From positions 1 through 21,547 of the forward strand of contig JAABPT010000150.1 of NCBI GenBank assembly GCA_011391855.1: 21,547 nucleotides of DNA, given 5' to 3'. This document shows, piece after piece, positions 1-8,441 of the stretch. A model generated the notes under the pieces. It was given only the letters and a program-made list of their open reading frames with translations. It searched no databases and was not told the DNA's origin. The DNA is from Burkholderiales bacterium (GTDB taxonomy: Bacteria > Pseudomonadota > Gammaproteobacteria > Burkholderiales > Burkholderiaceae_C). Position 1 is the stretch's first letter, and each line of letters starts with the position of its first letter. Made by a program: the position numbers and the translations under genes.

Positions 1-2436
1 TCGGCCGCGAACACCTATTTCAGCAAGGCCGAGAACATGAGCCTGCGCGAGATCTTGCAGGCCTTGCGCGAGACCTATTGCGGCACCATCGGCGCCGAGT
101 TCATGCACTGCACCGACCCGGCCGAGAAGCGCTGGTGGCAGGAGCGGCTGGAGTCGATCCGCAGCAAGCCCAGCTTCACCGTGGCCGAGAAGATGCACAT
201 TCTCGAACGCCTCACCGCGGCCGAGGGCCTGGAGCGCTACCTGCACACCAAGTACGTGGGCCAGAAGCGCTTCTCGCTCGAAGGCGGCGAGAGCTTCATC
301 GCCAGCATGGACGAACTGGTGCAGCGTGCCGGCGGCAAGGGCGTGCAGGAGATCGTCATCGGCATGGCCCACCGCGGGCGGCTGAACGTGCTCGTCAATA
401 CGCTGGGCAAGATGCCCAAGGACTTGTTCGCCGAGTTCGACCACACCGCGCCCGAGGCACTGCCTTCGGGCGACGTGAAATACCACCAGGGATTCTCCAG
501 CGACGTCACCACCCCCGGCGGCCCGGTGCACCTGAGCCTGGCTTTCAACCCCAGCCACCTGGAGATCGTGAACCCGGTGGTCGAAGGATCGGTCAAGGCG
601 CGCATGGACCGCCGCGGCGACAAGACCGGCGCGCAGGTGCTGCCGGTGCTGGTGCACGGCGACGCGGCCTTTGCCGGCCAGGGCGTGGTGATGGAGACGC
701 TGGCGCTGGCGCAGACGCGCGGTTATTTCACCGGCGGCACGGTGCACCTGGTGATCAACAACCAGATCGGCTTCACCACCAGCGACCCGCGCGACACCCG
801 TTCCACGCTGTACTGCACCGACGTGGTGAAGATGGTCGAGGCGCCGGTGCTGCACGTCAACGGCGACGACCCCGAGGCCGTGGTGCTGTGCACCCAGCTG
901 GCCATGGACTATCGCCAGCAGTTCCGCAAGGACGTGGTGGTGGACATCGTGTGTTTCCGCAAGCTCGGCCACAACGAGCAGGACACGCCGAGCCTGACGC
1001 AGCCGCTGATGTACAAGAAGATCGCGGCCCACCCCGGCACGCGGCGGCTGTACGGCGACAAGCTGGTGACGCAGGGCGTGCTGCCCGAAACCGGGCCGGA
1101 CGACGTAGCCAAGTCCTTCCGCGCCGCCATGGACGAAGGCCGCCACACCGCCGACCCGGTGCTGACCAATTTCAAGAGCAAGTACGCCGTCGACTGGACG
1201 CCCTTCCTGGGCAAGAAGTGGACCGACGCCGCCGACACCGCGCTGCCGCTGGCCGAAATCCGGCGGCTTTCGGAGCGCATCACCACCGTGCCCGAGAACT
1301 TCAAGGTGCACCCGCTGGTGGAGAAGGTGCTGGCCGATCGCGCCGCCATGGGCCGCGGCGAGATCAATGTCGACTGGGGCATGGCCGAGTCGCTGGCCTA
1401 TGCGTCGCTGGTGGCCAGCGGCTATGCCGTGCGCCTGAGCGGCGAGGACTGCGGGCGCGGCACCTTCACCCACCGCCACGCCGTGCTGCACGACCAGAAC
1501 CGCGAGAAGTGGGACACCGGCACCTACGTGCCGCTGGAGCACGTGGCCGACAACCAGGCGCCGTTCGTCGTCATCGACTCGCTGCTGTCGGAAGAAGCGG
1601 TGCTGGGTTTCGAATACGGCTACGCCGCGGCCGAGCCCAACACGCTGACGATCTGGGAAGCGCAGTTCGGCGACTTCGTGAATGGGGCGCAGGTGGTCAT
1701 CGACCAGTTCATCGCCTCGGGCGAGGTGAAGTGGGGCCGCGTCAACGGCATCACGCTGTTCCTGCCGCACGGCTATGAAGGGCAGGGGCCCGAACACAGC
1801 TCGGCGCGGCTGGAGCGCTTCATGCAGCTGGCGGCCGACAACAACATGCAGATCTGCCAACCCAGCAGCGCCAGCCAGATCTTCCACCTGCTGCGCCGGC
1901 AGATGGTGCGCCAGTTCCGCAAGCCGCTGATCGTGCTCACGCCGAAGTCGCTGCTGCGTGCCAAGGACGCGAGTTCGCCGCTGAGCGAGTTCACCAAGGG
2001 CGAGTTCCGCACCGTGGTGCCCGAGGCCGACAGCGCCATCGTCGCCGCCAAGGTCAAACGCGTGATCTGCTGCTCGGGCAAGGTCTACTACGACCTGGCG
2101 CGCAAGCGGGCCGAGAAGGGGGCCGACGACGTGGCGATCCTGCGCGTGGCGCAGCTGTATCCGTTCCCGCACAAGGCCTTCGCGGCGGAGATCAAGCGCT
2201 ACCCCAATGCCACCGAGGTGGTCTGGTGCCAGGACGAGCCGCAGAACCAGGGCGCCTGGTTCTACGTGCAGCACTACGTGCACGAGAACATGCTCGACGG
2301 GCAGAAGCTGGCCTACGCCGGCCGGCCGGCTTCGGCGTCGCCGGCCGTGGGTTATGCGCACCTGCACCAGGAACAGCAGAAGGCGCTGCTCGAGCAGGCC
2401 TTCGGCAAGCTCAAGGGCTTCGTGCTCTCGAAGTGA
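1..2436 (+). CDS. sucA: 2-oxoglutarate dehydrogenase E1 component (5' end outside window)
   Basis: Thiamine-diphosphate-dependent E1 subunit that decarboxylates 2-oxoglutarate and passes the succinyl group to the lipoyl arm of E2 in the TCA cycle; cytoplasmic. The reading frame is open from base 1, and the first in-frame ATG (37) is internal, not the start. The 811 visible residues compare with about 950 for the family, so roughly 140 N-terminal residues are missing. Family signatures seen, in visible-fragment numbering: GMAHRGRLN (121-129), the diphosphate-binding GDAAFAGQG (220-228) with NNQIGFTTS (253-261), and the C-terminal HGYEGQGPEHSSAR stretch encoded near 1770-1810. The stop at 2434-2436 is 92 bases before the E2 gene, and that gap shows no convincing terminator. 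Gene identity is near certain. The Bordetella-style name odhA is equally valid. Confidence 0.97.
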   Translation, partial: SAANTYFSKAENMSLREILQALRETYCGTIGAEFMHCTDPAEKRWWQERLESIRSKPSFTVAEKMHILERLTAAEGLERYLHTKYVGQKRFSLEGGESFIASMDELVQRAGGKGVQEIVIGMAHRGRLNVLVNTLGKMPKDLFAEFDHTAPEALPSGDVKYHQGFSSDVTTPGGPVHLSLAFNPSHLEIVNPVVEGSVKARMDRRGDKTGAQVLPVLVHGDAAFAGQGVVMETLALAQTRGYFTGGTVHLVINNQIGFTTSDPRDTRSTLYCTDVVKMVEAPVLHVNGDDPEAVVLCTQLAMDYRQQFRKDVVVDIVCFRKLGHNEQDTPSLTQPLMYKKIAAHPGTRRLYGDKLVTQGVLPETGPDDVAKSFRAAMDEGRHTADPVLTNFKSKYAVDWTPFLGKKWTDAADTALPLAEIRRLSERITTVPENFKVHPLVEKVLADRAAMGRGEINVDWGMAESLAYASLVASGYAVRLSGEDCGRGTFTHRHAVLHDQNREKWDTGTYVPLEHVADNQAPFVVIDSLLSEEAVLGFEYGYAAAEPNTLTIWEAQFGDFVNGAQVVIDQFIASGEVKWGRVNGITLFLPHGYEGQGPEHSSARLERFMQLAADNNMQICQPSSASQIFHLLRRQMVRQFRKPLIVLTPKSLLRAKDASSPLSEFTKGEFRTVVPEADSAIVAAKVKRVICCSGKVYYDLARKRAEKGADDVAILRVAQLYPFPHKAFAAEIKRYPNATEVVWCQDEPQNQGAWFYVQHYVHENMLDGQKLAYAGRPASASPAVGYAHLHQEQQKALLEQAFGKLKGFVLSK

Positions 2437-2528
2437 ACGGCGCGGCGCCGGTTGCCTGGAGCGCGGTGGGCCGCGCACGGGCATGCGGGCAGTCCCGAAC
2501 GATCCAAACAAAACAGACGAGATAGATC

Positions 2529-3788
2529 ATGGCGATTGTTGATGTGAAGGTTCCGCAGCTTTCGGAGTCCGTGGCCGAGGCCACCTTGCTGCAATGGAAG
2601 AAGAAGCCCGGCGACGCGGTGGCCATGGACGAGATCCTGGTCGAGATCGAGACCGACAAGGTCGTGCTGGAGGTGCCGGCGCCCATGGCCGGCGTGATGG
2701 CGCAGATCGTCAAGGCCGACGGCGAGAGCTGCGTGGCCGAAGAGGTGATCGCGCGCATCGACACCGAGGGCACGGTCTCGACCAGCCCGCTGGAGGTGAA
2801 GGCCGTGCCGCCGACAGTGGCTGCTGCCCCCACGGCGCCCGCCGCCGCAGGCGGCGGCAAGGCAGGTGTGGCCATGCCCGCGGCGGCCAAGCTGATGGCC
2901 GACCACGCGCTGCCGGCGGGCTCGGTGCCCGGTACGGGCAAGGACGGCCGCGTCACCAAGGGCGACGTGCTCGGCGCGATCGCCGCGCCCAAGCCGGCAC
3001 CGGCTGCACCGGTGGCTGCCCCGGCCGCTCCCGCCGTGGCGCGGCCGCTGCCGGCGGTGGCCGCGCCCGCCATGGCCCATCTCGGCGACCGCCCCGAACA
3101 GCGCGTGCCGATGAGCCGCCTGCGCGCCCGTGTGGCTGAACGGCTGCTGCAGTCGCAGGCCACGAATGCCATCCTGACCACCTTCAACGAGGTCAACATG
3201 GCGCCGGTGATGGAGATGCGCAAGCGCTTCCAGGACAAGTTCGAGAAGGAGCACGGCGTCAAGATCGGCTTCATGAGCTTCTTCGTGAAGGCCGCCGTGG
3301 CGGCGCTGAAGAAGTACCCGGTCATCAATGCGTCGATCGACGGCACCGACATCGTCTACCACGGCTATTTCGACATCGGCATCGCCGTGGGCTCGCCGCG
3401 CGGCCTGGTGGTGCCTATCCTGCGCAATGCCGACCAGATGAGCTTTGCCGACATCGAAAAGAAGATTGCCGAATTCGGCACCAAGGCGCGCGACGGCAAG
3501 CTGTCGATGGACGAACTCTCGGGCGGCACCTTCTCGATCAGCAACGGCGGCGTCTTCGGCAGCATGCTCAGCACGCCGATCATCAACCCGCCGCAGAGTG
3601 CCATCCTCGGGGTGCACGCCACCAAGGACCGCGCGGTGGTGGAAAACGGCCAGGTCGTGGTGCGGCCGATGAACTACCTGGCGATGAGCTACGACCACCG
3701 CATCATCGACGGCCGCGAGGCTGTGCTCGGGCTGGTGGCGATGAAGGAAGCGCTGGAAGATCCGGCGCGGCTGCTGTTCGACATCTGA
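2529..3788 (+). CDS. odhB: 2-oxoglutarate dehydrogenase E2, dihydrolipoyllysine succinyltransferase
   Basis: Core subunit of the 2-oxoglutarate dehydrogenase complex, transferring succinyl from lipoamide to CoA. 419 residues, a normal length. Domains in order: a single lipoyl domain (about 1-78) with the lipoylated lysine K44 in ETDKVVLEVP; an Ala/Pro linker; a peripheral-subunit-binding domain (about 115-151, MPAAAKLMADHALPAGSVPGTGKDGRVTKGD region); a second Ala/Pro-rich linker; and the catalytic acyltransferase domain (about 190-419) with the active-site H390 and D394 in YDHRIIDG. The start is ATG at 2529, which begins the lipoyl domain properly; the ribosome site upstream is weak (GAGAT-like). 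It sits between E1 and E3 as expected. One lipoyl domain and the TCA-type neighbours favour the 2-oxoglutarate rather than the pyruvate complex. sucB is a synonym. Confidence 0.97.
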   Translation: MAIVDVKVPQLSESVAEATLLQWKKKPGDAVAMDEILVEIETDKVVLEVPAPMAGVMAQIVKADGESCVAEEVIARIDTEGTVSTSPLEVKAVPPTVAAAPTAPAAAGGGKAGVAMPAAAKLMADHALPAGSVPGTGKDGRVTKGDVLGAIAAPKPAPAAPVAAPAAPAVARPLPAVAAPAMAHLGDRPEQRVPMSRLRARVAERLLQSQATNAILTTFNEVNMAPVMEMRKRFQDKFEKEHGVKIGFMSFFVKAAVAALKKYPVINASIDGTDIVYHGYFDIGIAVGSPRGLVVPILRNADQMSFADIEKKIAEFGTKARDGKLSMDELSGGTFSISNGGVFGSMLSTPIINPPQSAILGVHATKDRAVVENGQVVVRPMNYLAMSYDHRIIDGREAVLGLVAMKEALEDPARLLFDI

Positions 3789-3819
3789 CCCCCGGCTGCG
3801 GCTGCACGTAGAGGCCACG

Positions 3820-4137
3820 ATGGGACTTGCCGACGAACTCACGCGCCTGGAAGAGCTGAAGGGGCGCGGTGCGCTCACCGAAGAGGAATTCCAGCGGGCC
3901 AAGGCGCGGCTGCTCGACGGACCGCCTCCGCCGCCCGACATTCCGGCCGTGGCCGCCATCAACCGCTGGCGCCGCAGCCGCAGCGACCGCTGGATCGGCG
4001 GCGTGTGCGGCGGGCTGGCCGTCATCACCGGCGTCGAATCGTGGATCTGGCGGCTGATCCTGTTTGCGCTGGCCCTCTTCGGCGGCACTGGCGTGCTGCT
4101 TTACATCCTGCTGTGGATCTTCGTGCCCAACGAGTGA
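3820..4137 (+). CDS. small SHOCT-PspC domain membrane protein
   Basis: 105-residue protein of unknown function. Residues about 2-32 form a short amphipathic helix pair of the SHOCT type (ELTRLEELKGRGALTEEEFQRAKARLL). After a Pro-rich hinge (35-40) comes a PspC-like domain (about 53-105) with the family's DRWIGGVCGGLA start, a hydrophobic membrane segment (about 76-101, LILFALALFGG then VLLYILLWIF) and the typical FVP end. PspC proteins are inner-membrane stress proteins in the phage-shock response, but no pspA, pspB or pspF is present here. An AGAGG ribosome site (3810-3814) lies 5 bases before the ATG. It is 31 bases after odhB and 21 before lpdA, so it is probably co-transcribed with them. 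A role in dehydrogenase or membrane-stress coupling is only a guess. Confidence 0.88.
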   Translation: MGLADELTRLEELKGRGALTEEEFQRAKARLLDGPPPPPDIPAVAAINRWRRSRSDRWIGGVCGGLAVITGVESWIWRLILFALALFGGTGVLLYILLWIFVPNE

Positions 4138-4158
4138 CGCGGCCTTACTGAAACCACC

Positions 4159-5589
4159 ATGTCCAAGAATTTCGACGTCATCGTCATCGGCGGCGGCCCC
4201 GGCGGCTATATCGGCGCCATCCGCGCGGCGCAACTCGGTTTTTCAACCGCATGCATCGACGAGTGGAAAAACGCCGCGGGCGGCCCTGCGCCAGGCGGCA
4301 CCTGCACCAATGTCGGCTGCATCCCGAGCAAGGCGCTGCTGCAGAGCAGCGAACACTACGAGCAGGCGGCGCACCACTTTGCCGACCACGGCATCGGCTT
4401 GAAGGATCTCAGCATCGACGTGAAGAAGATGCTGGGGCGCAAGGAAACGGTGGTGAAGCAGAACAACGAAGGCATCCTGTATCTTTTCAAGAAGAACAAG
4501 GTCGCCTTCTTTCACGGCCGCGGCTCGTTCGTGAAGGCGGTGGACGGCGGCTGGGAGATCGCCGTCGGGGAGGAGGTGCTGACCGCGAAGCAGGTCATCG
4601 TGGCCACCGGTTCCAGCGCGCGTGCGCTGCCGCAGGCGCCTTTCGACGAGGAGATGGTGCTCAGCAACGACGGCGCGCTCCGCCTGGGCGCGGTGCCGAA
4701 GAAGCTGGCGCTCATCGGCTCCGGCGTCATCGGCCTGGAGATGGGCTCGGTGTGGCGCCGCCTGGGCGCCGAAGTCACCGTGCTGGAAGCGCTGCCCACC
4801 TTCCTGGGCGCTGTGGACGAGCAGATCGCCAAGGAAGCGCACAAGGCCTTCACCAAGCAGGGCTTGAAGATCGAGCTCGGCGTGCAGGTGGGTGACGTGA
4901 AGGTGGGCAAGAAAGGCGCTCATTCGCAAGTGACGGTGGCCTACACCGACGCCAAGGGCGCGGCACACAAGCTCGACGCCGACCGGCTCATCGTCTCCAT
5001 CGGTCGCGTGCCCAACACCACCGGGCTGAATGCCGAGGCCGTGGGCCTGAAGCTCGACGAGCGCGGGGCCATCGTCGTCGACGACGAATGCCGCACCAAC
5101 TTGCCCGGCGTGTGGGCCGTGGGCGACGTGGTGCGCGGTCCCATGCTCGCGCACAAGGCCGAGGAAGAGGGCGTGGCGGTGGCCGAGCGCATGGCCGGCC
5201 AGCACGGGCACGTGAACTTCAACACCATCCCGTGGGTCATCTACACCAGCCCCGAGATCGCGTGGGTGGGCCAGACCGAGCAGCAGCTGAAGGCCGCGGG
5301 CCGTGCCTACAAGGCCGGCACCTTTCCGTTCATGGCCAACGGCCGCGCGCGGGCCCTGGGCGACACCACCGGCATGGTCAAGTTCCTGGCCGACGCCGCC
5401 AGCGACGAGATCCTGGGTGTGCACATCGTCGGCCCCATGGCCAGCGAGTTGATTGCCGAGGCCGTGGTGGCGATGGAGTTCCGCGCCAGCAGCGAGGACA
5501 TCGCGCGCATCTGCCACGCCCATCCGAGTCTCAGCGAGGCGACCAAGGAAGCCGCGCTGGCCGTCGACAAGCGCACGCTGAACTTCTGA
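4159..5589 (+). CDS. lpdA: dihydrolipoyl dehydrogenase (E3)
   Basis: FAD enzyme that reoxidises the dihydrolipoyl arm of E2 and reduces NAD+, completing the 2-oxoglutarate dehydrogenase reaction. 476 residues, full length. The N-terminal FAD-binding Rossmann motif is VIVIGGGPGGYIGA (7-20). The redox disulfide is C49-C54 in GGTCTNVGCIPSK. A second GxGxxG motif for NAD follows (IGSGVIGLEMGSVW), then the FAD-contacting AVGDVV. The C-terminal catalytic pair H455/E460 in HPSLSE is intact. The start is ATG at 4159, immediately before the FAD fold. It follows the PspC-like gene by 21 bases and ends 20 bases before zapE. In some bacteria E3 is shared with other 2-oxoacid complexes; its position here argues that it primarily serves this one. 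odhL is a synonym. Confidence 0.97.
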   Translation: MSKNFDVIVIGGGPGGYIGAIRAAQLGFSTACIDEWKNAAGGPAPGGTCTNVGCIPSKALLQSSEHYEQAAHHFADHGIGLKDLSIDVKKMLGRKETVVKQNNEGILYLFKKNKVAFFHGRGSFVKAVDGGWEIAVGEEVLTAKQVIVATGSSARALPQAPFDEEMVLSNDGALRLGAVPKKLALIGSGVIGLEMGSVWRRLGAEVTVLEALPTFLGAVDEQIAKEAHKAFTKQGLKIELGVQVGDVKVGKKGAHSQVTVAYTDAKGAAHKLDADRLIVSIGRVPNTTGLNAEAVGLKLDERGAIVVDDECRTNLPGVWAVGDVVRGPMLAHKAEEEGVAVAERMAGQHGHVNFNTIPWVIYTSPEIAWVGQTEQQLKAAGRAYKAGTFPFMANGRARALGDTTGMVKFLADAASDEILGVHIVGPMASELIAEAVVAMEFRASSEDIARICHAHPSLSEATKEAALAVDKRTLNF

Positions 5590-5609
5590 AGCGCTGAACG
5601 CGCGAGCGC

Positions 5610-6707
5610 GTGGGAGTCCGCCAGCTCTACGAGGCCACGCTCGCCGAGCGCGGGTACCGCAGCGACACGGCGCAGCTGCAGGCCATCGTCGCGCTGGAGC
5701 GCTGCGAGAACGAATGGGTGGCCTACAAGTCGCGGCGCCGCAATGCCATCACCAAGCTGCTGGTGCGCCCGCCCATTCCGCGCGGCGTCTACATGTACGG
5801 CGGGGTGGGGCGGGGCAAGAGCTTCCTCATGGATTGCTTCTTCCAGAGCGTGCCGCTGACGCGCAAGACGCGGCTGCACTTCCATGAATTCATGCGCGAG
5901 GTGCATCGCGAACTGCAAGACCTGAAAGGTACGCCGAACCCGCTGCAGGAACTGGGCCGCCGCATCGCGCGCCGCTTTCGGCTCATCTGCTTCGACGAGT
6001 TTCACGTTGCCGACGTCACCGACGCGATGATCCTGCACCGGCTGCTCGAGTCGCTGTTCGCGAATCGGGTCAGCATCGTCACCACGTCCAATTTTCACCC
6101 CGACGGCCTGTACCCGAATGGGCTGCACCGCGACCGCATCCTGCCGGCGATCGAACTGCTGAAGTCGAAACTGGAACTCGTCAATGTCGACGCTGGTACC
6201 GACTACCGCCAGCACACCCTGCAAGGCATCACCATGTGGCACAGCCCCCTGGAAGAAGCGGCCGAGGCAGCGCTGGAGCACGCCTTCGAGCAACTGGCCG
6301 AGGCGCGCGACGAAGAACCGGTGATGCAGATCGAGCACCGCGCACTGCGCGCGCTGCGGCGGGCCGGCGGCGTGGTGTGGTTCGACTTTCGCACCCTGTG
6401 TGGCGGGCCGCGTTCGCAGAACGACTACCTGGAGCTCGCATCGCGCTTTCACACCGTGCTGCTGAGCAACGTGCCGCAGATGTCGCCGCGCATGGCCAGC
6501 GAGGCGCGGCGTTTCACCTGGCTGGTGGATGTGCTCTACGACCGGCGCGTCAAGTTGATCCTGTCGTCCGCGGTGCCGCCGGAAGGCCTGTATACCGAGG
6601 GTCCGATGGTGCATGAATTTCCGCGCACGGTATCCCGGTTGCGGGAAATGCAGTCGGCCGAATTCCTGGCGCTGGCGCGGCGCGACGTCGACACCTCGCT
6701 GACCTGA
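5610..6707 (+). CDS. zapE: cell division protein ZapE (AFG1-like ATPase)
   Basis: P-loop ATPase of the AFG1/ZapE family, which in E. coli associates with FtsZ at the division site. 365 residues, close to the E. coli length. Walker A is GGVGRGKS (64-71), Walker B is LICFDEF with D129/E130, and the family signature SNFHPDGLYPNGLHRDRILPAIELL follows. The chosen start is GTG at 5610; an in-frame TGA at 5595-5597 rules out anything longer, and the next residues (VRQLYEATLAERGYRSD) fit the family N-terminus. It is 20 bases after lpdA and is probably the last clearly recognised member of the transcript. Catalytic residues look intact. Its division role here is inferred from the family; adjacency to the dehydrogenase operon does not explain it. 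Confidence 0.94.
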   Translation: MGVRQLYEATLAERGYRSDTAQLQAIVALERCENEWVAYKSRRRNAITKLLVRPPIPRGVYMYGGVGRGKSFLMDCFFQSVPLTRKTRLHFHEFMREVHRELQDLKGTPNPLQELGRRIARRFRLICFDEFHVADVTDAMILHRLLESLFANRVSIVTTSNFHPDGLYPNGLHRDRILPAIELLKSKLELVNVDAGTDYRQHTLQGITMWHSPLEEAAEAALEHAFEQLAEARDEEPVMQIEHRALRALRRAGGVVWFDFRTLCGGPRSQNDYLELASRFHTVLLSNVPQMSPRMASEARRFTWLVDVLYDRRVKLILSSAVPPEGLYTEGPMVHEFPRTVSRLREMQSAEFLALARRDVDTSLT

Positions 6708-6708
6708 C

Positions 6709-7344
6709 ATGGCCCCGCGCTGGCCCGGTCTCTGCTTGTGCTCCATGGCGCTAGGGCTGCCGGCGGCCGTGCTGGCCGATGCTGCCGAGCGTGAACGCAT
6801 TGCCGCCGAGCGCCAGTGGCTGACCGAGCGCTTTGCCCAAGAAGAGCGTGCCTGTCAGCAGCGCTTCTTGGTCAACGCCTGCGTCGAAGACGTGCGCCGA
6901 CAGCGCAGCGAGGCGCTGGGGCCGCTGCGCGCGCGCGAACTGGAACTGGACGACGCCGAACGCCAGCGCCGCGCCGCAGAGAGGCGGGCTGCGATCGAAG
7001 CCAAGCAGCGCGCGCAGGCGGCGCGGCCAACACCCGCTTCGGCGCCCGGACTGCCGCCCCGGCAACCCGCCGAGCCCGCTTCGGTGTCGCGACCAGCCTC
7101 TGCCGCGCCGGCCGCGTCTTCGGAAATTCCGTCGGCATCTGCGTCGGCCCCGCAGCCCACCGACGCCGAGGCGCAGGCGCGTGCGGCACAGGCCGCCGAG
7201 CGTGCACGAGCGGCACAGCGCCGGCGCGAGGACGCCGATGCCGCGCTCGAGCGCGTGCGAAGGCGGGTGGCGGAACGCGAAGCCGCCGGCAAGACAGTGG
7301 CCCCGCTGCCCGTGCCGGACGCCGCGAGCACACCCAGCCGCTGA
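6709..7344 (+). CDS. exported Ala/Arg/Glu-rich coiled-coil protein, unknown function
   Basis: 211 residues, function not recognised. The first about 23 residues look like a signal peptide (basic R4, hydrophobic core, AVLA then D24), suggesting a periplasmic location. Residues about 25-105 are charged and predicted helical/coiled coil, with two cysteines, C49 and C58, in ERACQQRFLVNACVED. That arrangement could form a disulfide; I recall similar C-x8-C proteins from related betaproteobacteria but cannot verify it. Residues 105-158 are Pro/Ala/Ser-rich and probably disordered, and about 160-195 form a second Ala/Arg/Glu helix. The ATG at 6709 lies one base after the zapE stop, so translational coupling is likely. 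Codon use matches the neighbours, which supports a real gene. Confidence 0.72.
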   Translation: MAPRWPGLCLCSMALGLPAAVLADAAERERIAAERQWLTERFAQEERACQQRFLVNACVEDVRRQRSEALGPLRARELELDDAERQRRAAERRAAIEAKQRAQAARPTPASAPGLPPRQPAEPASVSRPASAAPAASSEIPSASASAPQPTDAEAQARAAQAAERARAAQRRREDADAALERVRRRVAEREAAGKTVAPLPVPDAASTPSR

Positions 7345-7399
7345 CTACTCTGGCGAGATCGCGAATCAGCGCTCGACTGCCGATCCCGATGCCCAGGCG

Positions 7400-8167
7400 T
7401 CAGCGCGGCGGGTCGATGCGCACCAGTGCCAGCGACAGGTTGTCGCCGCCGCCGCGGGCGCGTTGACGCGCTTTGCTGATCAGCATCTCGCTGGCCTCGC
7501 GCGGCGGCAGCGCGTGCAGGATGGCGCCCATTTCCTTGGGCGTGAAGTAGTGCCACAGGCCGTCGCTGCAGGCCAGCACGGTGTCGCCGTAGTCCAGGCG
7601 GTCGATGTGCCACAGCGTCACCGGCGGGTCGGCGTGTGTGCCCAGGCAGCCGGTGAGCAGGTTGGACTGCGGGTGCGTATTGGCCGCTTCCTCGGTGATC
7701 TTGCCTTCGTCGATGAGGCGCTGCACGAACGAATGGTCCACCGTGCGCTCCATCATCTCGGCGCCACGGAAGTGGTAGATGCGCGAATCACCGGCATGCA
7801 CCGCGTCGCATTCCAGTCCGGGGCCGATGAAGAACGCCGCCACCGTGCTGTGCGGTTCTTCCTCGGACGTGATGGCCGTGAGCTTGATCATCAGGTGCGA
7901 CTCCAGCACCAGTTGGCGCAGCATCTCGCCGGCGTCGTCCTCGCCCGGCGCGAAGCGCTCGAAGATCTGGCGGCCGGTGAGCAGCACCTGGTCTGCGGCC
8001 TTGCGCCCGCCGCTCTTGCCGCCCATGCCGTCGGCCACCAGGGCGAGCACGGCGCCTTTGGTGCGCGGGTGCGCGATGACTTCCACCTGGTCCTGCTGGT
8101 ACGCGCGGTCGCCGCGGTGCAGCCCGGTGGCGGCACTGATGCGGAAGGATTGCGCGGCACTGATCAC
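7400..8167 (-). CDS. PP2C-family protein serine/threonine phosphatase
   Basis: Stand-alone metal-dependent phosphatase, 255 residues from the proposed start, cytoplasmic with no membrane segment. PP2C motifs in order: GDRAYQQDQ (19-27, the metal Asp region; QD replaces the usual ND), VADGMGGKSGG with metal-binding D46/G47, HAGDSRIYHF, DHSFVQRLIDEG, HPQSNLLTGCLG, LACSDGLWHY and GGGDNLSLALV near the end. All catalytic aspartates are present. The frame is open further, to a GTG at 8233 that would overlap the divergent gene at 8212. I prefer the GTG at 8167 because similarity begins with FRISAATGLHRGD just after it and this leaves a 44-base divergent gap; neither start has a good ribosome site. 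No kinase gene is nearby, so its substrate is unknown. Confidence 0.9.
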   Translation of the reverse strand: MISAAQSFRISAATGLHRGDRAYQQDQVEVIAHPRTKGAVLALVADGMGGKSGGRKAADQVLLTGRQIFERFAPGEDDAGEMLRQLVLESHLMIKLTAITSEEEPHSTVAAFFIGPGLECDAVHAGDSRIYHFRGAEMMERTVDHSFVQRLIDEGKITEEAANTHPQSNLLTGCLGTHADPPVTLWHIDRLDYGDTVLACSDGLWHYFTPKEMGAILHALPPREASEMLISKARQRARGGGDNLSLALVRIDPPR

Positions 8168-8170
8168 GAC

Positions 8171-8185
8171 CAGGAATATAAACTC
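8171..8185. promoter_or_regulatory. AT-rich divergent promoter candidate
   Basis: The short gap between the divergent phosphatase and YdcH-like genes contains an AT-rich island, GGAATATAAACT, unusual in this GC-rich sequence. It offers a TATAAA -10-like hexamer on the + strand (8177-8182) and TATATT on the - strand, the latter 15 bases after a TTGCAA. Spacings are not ideal on either strand, so this is only a candidate shared promoter. Confidence 0.35.
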
Positions 8186-8211
8186 AGGCTCTACCTTGCA
8201 ACCGTGCAGCA

Positions 8212-8415
8212 ATGGACGAGAACCTGAATTCACCGCCGCGCCGGCTCATTGAATTGCGCATGGAACACGCCGATCTCGACGACCTGATCGACCGCAACCT
8301 GCTCGACCATCCCGGCGACGAATTGACGCTGCGCCGCCTGAAGAAGCGCCGACTGTTGCTGCGGGACCAGATCGCGAGCCTGGAGCTGCAGGTGGAACCG
8401 CCCGAGCCCGCGTGA
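8212..8415 (+). CDS. YdcH/DUF465 family small helical protein
   Basis: 67-residue protein resembling the YdcH (DUF465) family, short helical hairpins of unknown function found widely in proteobacteria. The pattern seen is LIELRMEHADLDDLIDRN, then DELTLRRLKKRRLLLRDQIASLE: two charged helices with the family's LKKxxLxLRDxI core. The ATG at 8212 has no obvious Shine-Dalgarno sequence. It is divergent from the phosphatase gene (44-base gap if that starts at 8167) and 67 bases ahead of the helicase gene. Family assignment rests on a short sequence. Confidence 0.75.
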   Translation: MDENLNSPPRRLIELRMEHADLDDLIDRNLLDHPGDELTLRRLKKRRLLLRDQIASLELQVEPPEPA

Positions 8416-8441
8416 GCGCGCAGCCTCTGCCGAACGCCCAC

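Noticed and set aside
2437..2528. 92-base gap between sucA and odhB searched for a promoter or small RNA
   Set aside because: No convincing -10/-35 pair, strong hairpin or T-run was seen; probably just intra-operon spacing.
2352..4088. 578-codon - strand open frame across odhB and the PspC-like gene
   Set aside because: His/Arg-rich shadow of well-identified + strand genes, with no recognisable domain.
6833..8227. 464-codon + strand frame across the exported protein and antisense to the phosphatase
   Set aside because: It spans two better-supported genes in other frames, and the sequence resembles a shadow with no domain.
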